Below, in pieces: positions 1-4,939 of a stretch of 7,186 nt of DNA. The notes under the pieces were generated by a model. The model was not told where the DNA came from. It saw nothing but the letters and a program-made list of their open reading frames with translations, and searched no databases. The DNA comes from an uncultured Candidatus Saccharibacteria bacterium (GTDB lineage: Bacteria; Patescibacteria; Saccharimonadia; Saccharimonadales; UBA10212), in the NCBI GenBank assembly GCA_946478715.1, contig CAMLDA010000031.1, positions 1 through 7,186 on the forward strand. The letters are read 5' to 3'. The position numbers were made by a program, and so were the translations under genes. Position 1 is the first letter of the stretch. The number at the start of each line of letters is the position of its first letter.

Positions 1-100
1 ACTCCATGCGCTTGGGATAGCAGCGCCGCCTGCGTGCGCTGTTCTTACAATAATATGCGCCGCTTTTGACGTCCTTGTTGATGATTGTTCCCTGGTCCAT
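1..100 (-). CDS. 5' part of a small basic protein, unknown function (runs off window)
   Basis: The minus-strand frame opens with ATG at 100-98 and stays open to the window edge, giving 33 residues beginning MDQGTIINKDVKSGAYYCKN. A good Shine-Dalgarno sequence, AGGAG (complement of 108-112), lies 7 bases before the ATG and fixes the start. The visible part is strongly basic, with an Arg/Lys-rich stretch (SARRRRCYPKR) and two cysteines about nine residues apart, which could suit a nucleic-acid or metal-binding protein. No family is recognised. A TATAAA-like -10 lies upstream on the same strand (around 124-130), but no good -35 goes with it. The 3' end is missing, so size and function cannot be judged. 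Confidence 0.6.
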   Translation of the reverse strand, partial: MDQGTIINKDVKSGAYYCKNSARRRRCYPKRME

Positions 101-161
101 AGCGTTTCTCCTGATTCCTGAGTTTATAAAAAGAGGGCCTTCATCTGCTGATAGATGCGGC

Positions 162-314
162 GAACGGCTTTTAAAGTGAGCTGCCGGATAAGATTTGCTA
201 ACCGTTCATAGCAGTTCCGTGACCGGTAACTTGTAGTTTGGAGGGACCAGCAGTGACCTGGGTATGCTGCCCTGGCGAGTAGTCTGTGAGGAGGAACCTT
301 GCAGGAGCCCTCAC
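162..314. other. Cluster of four hairpins in a gene-poor stretch; possible structured RNA
   Basis: Four stems follow one another: GAACGG 162-167 with CCGTTC 202-207; GTTCCG 214-219 with CGGTAAC 224-230 (one bulged T, loop TGAC); CCAGCAG 247-253 with CTG(CC)CTGG 267-275; and GTGAGG 286-291 with CCTCAC 309-314. No convincing gene covers 101-323, so this is what the stretch holds. The strand is uncertain because stems read equally well on both. It does not match the RNase P, tmRNA or SRP RNA signatures that I checked by eye (no GAGGAAAGTCC, no tRNA-like end, no GGAA-capped domain). Short stems arise by chance, so this is a weak call. Confidence 0.25.
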
Positions 315-323
315 ACGGCTGAT

Positions 324-530
324 TTAAATTATAAGCGCTTTAGCCCGCTTGGCAATATGGAATTTTTCACCGAACCGGTATATAAGATAGATGAAGCTTA
401 GGACTAGTTTCACCCCTGTCAACCTCTTGACCTTATAAGCGGACTGTCCTATAATGATAATCGGAATCAATTGGGATTCTGGCCCCGGACAAGCATACAG
501 TGACTTACCGGCGGAAAACCGAAACAGCAT
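324..530 (-). CDS. Doubtful 68-aa ORF, one hydrophobic stretch
   Basis: This open frame runs from ATG (530-528) to a stop at 324 and encodes a 68-aa basic protein. It has a hydrophobic patch, IPIIIIG, near residues 22-28 and a second, VLSFIYLIYRF, near 43-53. There is no Shine-Dalgarno sequence before the ATG. The ORF lies antisense to a near-consensus promoter (427-455) and to the start of a candidate small RNA, which argues against it. It is the only long frame in this gene-poor interval, so it is listed with low confidence. No family is recognised. Confidence 0.18.
   Translation of the reverse strand: MLFRFSAGKSLYACPGPESQLIPIIIIGQSAYKVKRLTGVKLVLSFIYLIYRFGEKFHIAKRAKALII
427..455 (+). promoter_or_regulatory. 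Near-consensus sigma-70-type promoter for a candidate small RNA
   Basis: TTGACC (427-432) is followed after exactly 17 bases by a perfect TATAAT (450-455). Transcription would begin near 462. The next 3' signal is the stem and T-tract ending near 640, and no good ORF lies in between after the start site, so the product is probably a noncoding RNA of about 180 bases. Confidence 0.6.
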
Positions 531-640
531 TGCCCAAAACTAGGTAGGTCTAATCACACACAACACCTCACCGGCAGACTAAGCAATCGCGCACTAAGGC
601 GAAAGTAAAAAGCAGCAGTCGGCGTAAAGAGGTGTTTTTA
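462..640 (+). ncRNA. Candidate small structured RNA of about 180 nt, unidentified
   Basis: The interval is framed by a near-consensus promoter (427-455) and a terminator-like 3' end. Visible stems are GAATC 464-468 with GATTC 475-479 (loop AATTGG); CGG 512-514 with CCG 519-521 (AAAA loop); and a nested set in the 3' half. That set is AACACCTC 562-569 with GAGGTGTT 629-636, inside it GCAGACT 574-580 with AGTCGGC 617-623 (one A-G mismatch), and inside that TCGC 587-590 with GCGA 599-602. TTGGG 471-475 could instead pair with CCCAA 533-537. The length suits 6S RNA, but the typical long closing stem joining both ends is not seen. No RNA family is recognised. It sits directly upstream of the promoter of the membrane operon and may belong to the same module. 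Confidence 0.45.
562..640 (+). terminator. Terminator-like 8-bp stem with T-tract ending the small RNA
   Basis: AACACCTC (562-569) pairs perfectly with GAGGTGTT (629-636), and the T-run TTTTT at 635-639 overlaps the stem end. The 59-base apical part folds into further stems, so this is bulkier than a standard intrinsic terminator, but the stem-then-T layout is right on the plus strand only. The next promoter starts 16 bases downstream, which fits the end of one transcription unit. Confidence 0.45.
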
Positions 641-655
641 TATATCTCTACTCGA

Positions 656-684
656 TTGACTAAAATAGTTAAAAATGCTATAAT
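656..684 (+). promoter_or_regulatory. Near-consensus promoter of the two-gene membrane operon
   Basis: TTGACT (656-661), a 17-base spacer and a perfect TATAAT (679-684) predict a start near 691. The first start codon is at 849, leaving a leader of about 158 bases. An AAGGAG at 699-704 has no start codon at a usable distance and is probably not a ribosome site. This promoter and the one at 427-455 share the same near-perfect layout, suggesting strong constitutive initiation with control moved to the RNA level. Confidence 0.65.
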
Positions 685-690
685 ATACAC

Positions 691-848
691 AATTTTCAAG
701 GAGTAAGCGCCTTAGCCTTCTGATGCCAGCCGGGTAAAGCATACCCATCTGACATGAGGGGGATACCTCTCACGGGTGACGGCATCGATATTCGTCGTAC
801 GGGGGCAGCAGCCGTCCTGCTGCACGACCTTTCAAAAGTGAGGCTACT
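691..848 (+). promoter_or_regulatory. Structured 5' leader, candidate riboregulator of the membrane operon
   Basis: The leader can fold into a junction closed by GATGCC 722-727 with GGCATC 781-786. The junction holds two hairpins: GGGTA 732-736 with TACCC 742-746 (loop AAGCA), and TGAGGGG 755-761 with CCTCTCA 766-772 (one G-U pair, loop GATA). A strong third hairpin follows: GTCGT 794-798 plus GCAGCAG 805-811 pair with CTGCTGC 817-823 plus ACGAC 824-828, with ACGGGG bulged. CTCAC (769-773), part of the second hairpin, is also complementary to GTGAG (838-842) in the Shine-Dalgarno site of the first gene, so the two pairings exclude each other. I compared it from memory with c-di-AMP, c-di-GMP, TPP, SAM, fluoride and guanidine riboswitch motifs and saw no match. 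Confidence 0.4.
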
Positions 849-1376
849 TTGCCAACCCCTAGGATCCAGTACAAGAGGACCTGGCTGGGAATCGCCGGAA
901 TCGGCACGGCGGCTTTGCTCGCCATCGCCATCTACGGCATTCTCGACCAGCAGTCGAACAAGCCGACGGGCGGCGGACGCGGCAGCGTGATAACGCAGCC
1001 GCTGGTCCCCAGCGACCAGGACAGCGTGCGGTCGTGGTTCGGGCCGTGGCATTCCGCCCCGGTCCGCTCCAGCGGAGCTCCTGCTCTGGTGGAGCTTTTG
1101 CCCGGCGGCGGCGTTGACGTCTCGTCCTGGACGGCGGATACCGCCGGCTGGACGGATGCCGACCCGCCGCAGATTACCAGCGTCAGCGTGACGGGTCAGA
1201 CCGTATCGCTGCAGCTGGGAGACATCGCGGTCTACCGGCTCGGCGTCGGTCAGCCGTTCGTCATCAAGGAGCTCCCCCAGCAGGTGTATGCCATCCGGCG
1301 TACGCCCAGCGGGTACAGCATCGTCTCGTCATCGGCCGCGCAGGTCCACAAGCTCGGCCACCACCTCAACCAGTAG
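849..1376 (+). CDS. Single-pass membrane protein with external domain, unknown function
   Basis: The product has 175 residues. I chose the TTG at 849 because GTGAGG (838-843) lies 5 bases before it, and because this start gives a short basic N-terminus (PRIQYKR) followed by a hydrophobic helix at about residues 12-32. This is the topology of a membrane anchor or uncleaved signal with the rest outside the cell. A Gly-rich linker (about 41-45) leads into a domain of about 125 residues rich in Ser, Val and Pro with beta-type alternation (ITSVSVTGQTVSLQLGDIAV around 108-127). No family is recognised. It precedes the four-helix protein, whose Shine-Dalgarno site overlaps this gene's TAG stop, so the two are probably translated together and may interact. 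Codon use is GC-rich at third positions; I found only one ATA codon. Confidence 0.8.
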   Translation: MPTPRIQYKRTWLGIAGIGTAALLAIAIYGILDQQSNKPTGGGRGSVITQPLVPSDQDSVRSWFGPWHSAPVRSSGAPALVELLPGGGVDVSSWTADTAGWTDADPPQITSVSVTGQTVSLQLGDIAVYRLGVGQPFVIKELPQQVYAIRRTPSGYSIVSSSAAQVHKLGHHLNQ

Positions 1377-1386
1377 GAGACAACGG

Positions 1387-3183
1387 ATGTTCTGGTTTGT
1401 ACACGCGCTCGTCCTGTCGCTGGTCATGGTCGGTCCCGCCACTGCGGTGGCAGCGATCGGCACATCCTTCAAGTCGGTGGAGCGCACCTTGCTCGCCGGC
1501 GTCGGGATGTTCGTCTTCTGGACGTTCATGAACTGGTGGATCCTGTACGTCATGGCGCCGATCGTGGGCTTCACGTCCACGTCGTTCTACCAGTCGTACG
1601 GGCTGTACTTCCTCGAGCTGATCGTCACCGCGATCGTGCTCGGGATGGCGTCCTACAACGACGAGAAGGATTTCGTCAGCGTCGGCACGGTCATCAACGC
1701 GCTCGTCCTGGTCTGCCTGGTCGTCTTTGGCCTCTTCTGGGGTACGGGCGGCCGCATCTGGACCAGCGGGCGGGCGCACACGCTGCGTGACCTCGTGACG
1801 GTCAAGTTCGAGAAGCCGGGCGCCTATCCCGACACCGACCCGAACCACATCCTGATGGTGTCGGAACAGATGGCGGACTTCAAGGCGAGCACCGTGCTCG
1901 CCAGCAACACGCAGCGCAACGTCGGGACCTACTTCAAGCTCGGCTCCGGCGTGCTGCAGTCGGTCGACCACCACCTCTACTGGCTCTATCTGCTCAAGCC
2001 CAACAGCTGGCGGCAGGCGGGCAAGTTCCACGGCCACTCGATCGGCTACGTGGTCGTCGACGCCGAGGACCCCGACGTCCCTGCCCGGCTGAAGCTGGGG
2101 TACGAGATGCGGTTCTTCCCCGGTGGGTTCTACGACCACAGCATCGGCCGTCACCTGTACAAGAACGGCTACGCCGGCGCCAAGGTGACGGACATCACGC
2201 TCGAAGTCGACGACAGCTGGCGCCCGTACTTCACGGCCGCGTCCGACAGGCTGACGCTGAACTTCAAGCGGATGGTCCCCGGGGCAATGCTGCTCATCGA
2301 CCCGCAGACCGGAGCGATCAAGAAGTACTCGCTCCACGACATTCCCTCCTGGGTGGATCGGGTCTACTCGGCGGGAACGGTCAAGCAGATGCTGAACTGG
2401 TGGGGCGAGTGGGCCCAAGCCAAGCACAGCTTCTGGAACGAGAGCAGCGGCAATCGCTACAAGGTCAATCGCGACCCGGTGCTGGTCTACACGAAGGAAG
2501 GCCACCCAGTGTGGCAGGCGATCATGACCAGCTGGAACCACAGCAACGCAGCGGCCTACCTGGCGCTGTTCGACGCCCGGGACAACTCGGCCCGCCTCTA
2601 CCAGGTTCAAAACCTGACCCTGGAGAACACGGCCGAGCAGACGATCCTGGGCTCGGGCAACAACGTCAAGCGGCTGGAGCCGGTCCATCTGAGCCTGCAC
2701 AAGATCTACGGGCAGCTCACCTGGGTGGCACCGCTGCTGGCGCCCGGCGGTTCCACGAGCGACTCGGTCCATACCGGGGCGTTCCAAGGCCTGGCCCTCA
2801 TGCGTGCCGATGACCCGAACGGCAACAACGTGGTCTTCGCCACGAACAAGGACGACGCCCTCAGCAACTACCTGCAGAAGCTCGCGGCGGGCGACCGCAA
2901 CGTCGCCAACCCGGAGCAGAACAGCAACATCAAGGTGGTCCAGGGGGTCGTGGAGAGGGTCGGCCTGCCGATCGTCCAGAACGGTCAGACCGTGATCAGC
3001 TTCATCCTCACGGGTGACCCGAACCACGAGTACCAGGAGGCGCTGACGGCTGACAGCAGCCCTGACCTGAAGTACATCACGGCAGGGGCCAAGGTGCGCT
3101 TCACGTTCGTCGACGTCGGCAGCAGCGGTCCCGAGCGGACCGTCAGCAACTTCGACGATCTCAGTCTCCACCTCGGCAAGTAG
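1387..3183 (+). CDS. Four-helix membrane protein with large extracytoplasmic part, unknown function
   Basis: The product has 598 residues. I chose the ATG at 1387 over the in-frame start 99 bases upstream because AGGAG (1375-1379) precedes it by 7 bases and the hydrophobic helix then begins at once; the upstream extension is Ser/Arg-rich and overlaps the previous gene. Four hydrophobic helices lie near residues 3-24, 35-60, 70-89 and 98-119. About 475 residues follow, probably outside the cell, rich in Trp, Tyr and Asn (for example SWVDRVYSAGTVKQMLNWWG around 320-340). The last 85 residues or so (from about 512) show an alternating beta pattern that resembles an OB-fold, but this is only a visual impression. 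No transport, enzyme or conjugation motif is recognised. It ends TAG TAA. I saw no in-frame ATA codon and third positions are strongly G/C, unlike the MFS and hydrolase genes downstream, which suggests horizontal acquisition. Confidence 0.88.
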   Translation: MFWFVHALVLSLVMVGPATAVAAIGTSFKSVERTLLAGVGMFVFWTFMNWWILYVMAPIVGFTSTSFYQSYGLYFLELIVTAIVLGMASYNDEKDFVSVGTVINALVLVCLVVFGLFWGTGGRIWTSGRAHTLRDLVTVKFEKPGAYPDTDPNHILMVSEQMADFKASTVLASNTQRNVGTYFKLGSGVLQSVDHHLYWLYLLKPNSWRQAGKFHGHSIGYVVVDAEDPDVPARLKLGYEMRFFPGGFYDHSIGRHLYKNGYAGAKVTDITLEVDDSWRPYFTAASDRLTLNFKRMVPGAMLLIDPQTGAIKKYSLHDIPSWVDRVYSAGTVKQMLNWWGEWAQAKHSFWNESSGNRYKVNRDPVLVYTKEGHPVWQAIMTSWNHSNAAAYLALFDARDNSARLYQVQNLTLENTAEQTILGSGNNVKRLEPVHLSLHKIYGQLTWVAPLLAPGGSTSDSVHTGAFQGLALMRADDPNGNNVVFATNKDDALSNYLQKLAAGDRNVANPEQNSNIKVVQGVVERVGLPIVQNGQTVISFILTGDPNHEYQEALTADSSPDLKYITAGAKVRFTFVDVGSSGPERTVSNFDDLSLHLGK

Positions 3184-3234
3184 TAACACATGGCAGTAAC
3201 CTGCCCCGCTTAACTGAGCCGGTCAGTCAGTAAT

Positions 3235-3311
3235 CCTCGCAAGAGGTCGGCGTTGAGAGCCTCGCCCCCAGTCATGGCAGCATGGCGTTCAGGGGCGGGC
3301 GCTCTCCGCCG
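3235..3311 (+). other. 3' UTR hairpins: GNRA-capped stem and a 19-bp bulged hairpin
   Basis: CCTC 3235-3238 pairs with GAGG 3243-3246 across a GCAA (GNRA) tetraloop. Next is a large hairpin: C3248-G3252 pairs with C3307-G3311; after a TT bulge, 3255-3268 pairs with 3292-3306 with one bulged C (3300) and one T-G pair. The 23-base apical part holds the self-complementary CATG 3273-3276 and 3281-3284. No T-tract follows, so it is not a normal intrinsic terminator. Its base abuts the first nucleotide of the hammerhead (3312), so the helices could stack. It may protect the operon's message from 3' exonucleases after cleavage. Confidence 0.6.
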
Positions 3312-3366
3312 GTAGTTTCCACGAATGTGTGTTCGTGCTGATGAGCCCGAAAGGGCGAAAAACTAC
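3312..3366 (+). ncRNA. Type III hammerhead self-cleaving ribozyme
   Basis: Every universal hammerhead element is present. Stem III: GTAGTTT 3312-3318 pairs with AAACTAC 3360-3366. Cleavage site: C17 is C3319 after U16.1 (T3318), an NUH triplet UUC, so the cut falls between 3319 and 3320. Stem I: CACGAA 3320-3325 pairs with TTCGTG 3332-3337, loop TGTGTG. Core CUGAUGA: 3338-3344. Stem II: GCCC 3345-3348 pairs with GGGC 3353-3356, GAAA loop. Core GAA: 3357-3359, with A15.1 at 3360 pairing with U16.1. Stems I and II are closed by loops and stem III is open, which defines type III. The ribozyme follows the membrane operon and ends 9 bases before the stop of the convergent hydrolase gene. Known hammerheads of this type occur in bacterial and phage genomes and in circular RNA replicons. 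Confidence 0.93.
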
Positions 3367-3375
3367 AGATTTACA

Positions 3376-4842
3376 TCAAGCCGCCCGCGGCAGCGCGTCT
3401 TCCCGGATGTATTCAATAGGCGTATGGGCGGCAGCGCCGAAAACATGGCCGCGGGTACGGTGCATCCTTTGCCCTATCCCGGTAACCGGATTATGGTGTT
3501 CGGCGTAGTCCCCGGTTATATCTACCACCGCCAGATTGCTTTCGTGTATTCCCTGAAGCTGGCCGGTAAGTTCCTGCCGTATAGCTGGCAGGAGCACGCC
3601 GTCACGAGACAGCTGGCGGCTTATGCCTCTCATCACGATAACGTCCGCCACAGGCCATTTGGGGCCCCGCCAATGCCGGTCGTACTCTTCGTAGTGCGGA
3701 TCGTAGACATCCCTATTATCGGTCGCTACGCTTGGCAGAGGATAATCAGGGCTGAACCCTTCATTAATCAGAGTCACCAGCGAATGCAGCTGAGACACCG
3801 GCAGGCTGCCATCCAGTAACGGGGTGAGATTGCCAATAGTGTCCTTAAGCTGCGGCTTGCCGTTATAAGTCGAATAAAAAGCTCCCTTGCCGCCGCGGGC
3901 TTCCGGGAAATAGTGCCTAAGCATCGCCTCTCCCAGCCTGCCTGCCGTCTGTCTATAGCGATCAGCGTCTTCTTCGCGGCCCACCCTGCTGGATAATTCG
4001 CCCATAGCCAGGTAGTTCTCGCGCAGCAGATAATTGAACCAGACATCTATAAACTCGGTATTCTCATGGACCCTTTCCGGCTTCCAGCCGGCCTTATATC
4101 CCGCAAGGTTGATCGCCAGGGCGCCGGCGTAATCAATCGCCCGGTTGCGTTTATTGAACAGGCTTCCCATATGTTCGCCCCGGCGCGGCTTCCGCCGCAG
4201 CAGAGAGGCCGCCAGTTTCCCGAATTGCCTTTGCAGCTCCTCTGTCTTCCATTCATCGTATTCAGGGCCGGAGTCGCGATTGGCTTCGTGGGGATGCAGC
4301 AAAAACACCCGCGGATCGTCCTCGGCCACCTGGCGGTGGCCCATGAGGTGGTCGTAGTAACCCTGTACTACAGGATATATCTGTGCCAGGAACTTATCCG
4401 GGTCTATTGCTTGGGCGGGTGAAACCGGCGGCCTTGAGCTTGCTCTGTCATGCAGCTTCAGGACGCTATAGGCGATTATTGGGGTCTGGGTATAATCATT
4501 TCCCTCGAAAGGGCTGGTGGACAGGAGGCGCTCGGGGTTTATGGTAAAGCGCTTAGGGGGATGCTTGACGCCGGTAATGAACCCGTCAGCCCTTTGATAA
4601 TCGCAAAAGGACAGTAGCTGGGCGGCCGACTTCCGGTAGTATCCATATGCGGTCCGTAAATCAGCCGCCACGCAGCCGTCCATGATGTAATTCGAATGAT
4701 AAAACTTCTCTGCCGGGGGATGGTATGGCGCTTGGTCCACCCCCAGCCGGGCGGCTAGCGCGGCTTCGCTAGCGTCAAGCTGGGCCATAGGATGAGGGCG
4801 GCCGGCATACCGGGCCGCATCAAGGCTATACGGCAGTTCCAT
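3376..4842 (-). CDS. GH63/MGH1-like glycoside hydrolase
   Basis: The 488-aa product has the hallmarks of clan GH-G-type (alpha/alpha)6-barrel hydrolases of the GH63 and mannosylglycerate-hydrolase group. RDSGPEYDEW (189-198) corresponds to the family's D-N/G-S-P motif, with D190 the likely general acid. The stretch PLLDGSLP (341-348), then DNRDVYDPHY (375-384) and WRGPKWPV (391-398) follow the family order. YAEHHNPVTGIG (446-457) corresponds to the E-x-x-N-P-x-T-G motif, with E448 the likely general base. Residues 47-65, including D55, replace the usual W-D substrate-binding motif. There is no signal peptide, so it should act in the cytoplasm on an alpha-linked sugar such as a glucoside, oligosaccharide or mannosylglycerate-like solute; the substrate cannot be told from sequence. 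The length is usual for the family. It is divergent from the MFS gene, with a 97-base gap. No strong Shine-Dalgarno precedes the ATG; a TAATAC (complement of 4852-4857) 9 bases upstream could be a weak -10. Confidence 0.88.
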   Translation of the reverse strand: MELPYSLDAARYAGRPHPMAQLDASEAALAARLGVDQAPYHPPAEKFYHSNYIMDGCVAADLRTAYGYYRKSAAQLLSFCDYQRADGFITGVKHPPKRFTINPERLLSTSPFEGNDYTQTPIIAYSVLKLHDRASSRPPVSPAQAIDPDKFLAQIYPVVQGYYDHLMGHRQVAEDDPRVFLLHPHEANRDSGPEYDEWKTEELQRQFGKLAASLLRRKPRRGEHMGSLFNKRNRAIDYAGALAINLAGYKAGWKPERVHENTEFIDVWFNYLLRENYLAMGELSSRVGREEDADRYRQTAGRLGEAMLRHYFPEARGGKGAFYSTYNGKPQLKDTIGNLTPLLDGSLPVSQLHSLVTLINEGFSPDYPLPSVATDNRDVYDPHYEEYDRHWRGPKWPVADVIVMRGISRQLSRDGVLLPAIRQELTGQLQGIHESNLAVVDITGDYAEHHNPVTGIGQRMHRTRGHVFGAAAHTPIEYIREDALPRAA

Positions 4843-4923
4843 ATCCTAAGGGTATTACTCTTCGGGGTGGATGCCAAGGTTGAGCGTATTAGCTATCTGA
4901 CGGCTTCTATTCCGGACTTCGCT

Positions 4924-4929
4924 TATAAT
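4924..4929 (+). promoter_or_regulatory. -10 box of the MFS gene, implying a nearly leaderless message
   Basis: A perfect TATAAT at 4924-4929 ends 10 bases before the ATG at 4940. Transcription would begin about 4 bases before the start codon, and no Shine-Dalgarno sequence is seen. CTGACG (4897-4902) resembles a -35, but its 21-base spacing is too long, so the -35 is unclear. The rest of the 97-base divergent gap (4843-4939) shows nothing else I can name. Confidence 0.5.
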
Positions 4930-4939
4930 TGCATTTGAT

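Noticed and set aside
264..401. Plus-strand 45-aa frame from ATG at 264 (MLPWRVVCEEE...)
   Set aside because: The translation looks protein-like toward its end, but there is no Shine-Dalgarno at a usable distance (the GGAGG near 239 is too far), it overlaps the hairpin cluster and conflicts with the minus-strand frame. No clear case.
454..543. Plus-strand 29-aa frame starting MIIGINWDSG at the TATAAT of the small-RNA promoter
   Set aside because: The ATG overlaps the -10 box, so the message from that promoter would begin after the start codon. No other promoter or ribosome site supports it.
716..760. CTGATG and CTGACATGAG in the leader as a possible second hammerhead core
   Set aside because: Neither matches CUGANGA with a following stem II and GAAA, and no cleavage-site strand pairs with it.
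868..881. A 14-base match, with one mismatch, to the sarcin-ricin loop of 23S rRNA (AGTACAAGAGGACC)
   Set aside because: The invariant loop has G where A stands here, and flanking bases do not continue the rRNA. It encodes part of the N-terminus of the single-pass protein, so it is coincidence.
1366..3189. A 607-aa open frame on the minus strand opposite the four-helix protein gene
   Set aside because: It is a mirror frame produced by strong GC bias at third positions. The translation is Val/Asp/Arg-rich with no hydrophobic or domain pattern, and the plus-strand frame has a Shine-Dalgarno site, membrane helices and an operon partner.
618..3260. GTCGGCGT repeated at 618-625 and 3246-3253 with similar following bases, as possible module ends
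   Set aside because: Only 8 exact bases, both sit within RNA stems, and no integrase or other boundary signal goes with them. Too short to call a duplication.
3325..3819. Plus-strand open frame starting inside the hammerhead
   Set aside because: It lies antisense to the catalytic C-terminal part of the hydrolase, its translation has no recognisable pattern, and it would read through the ribozyme stems.
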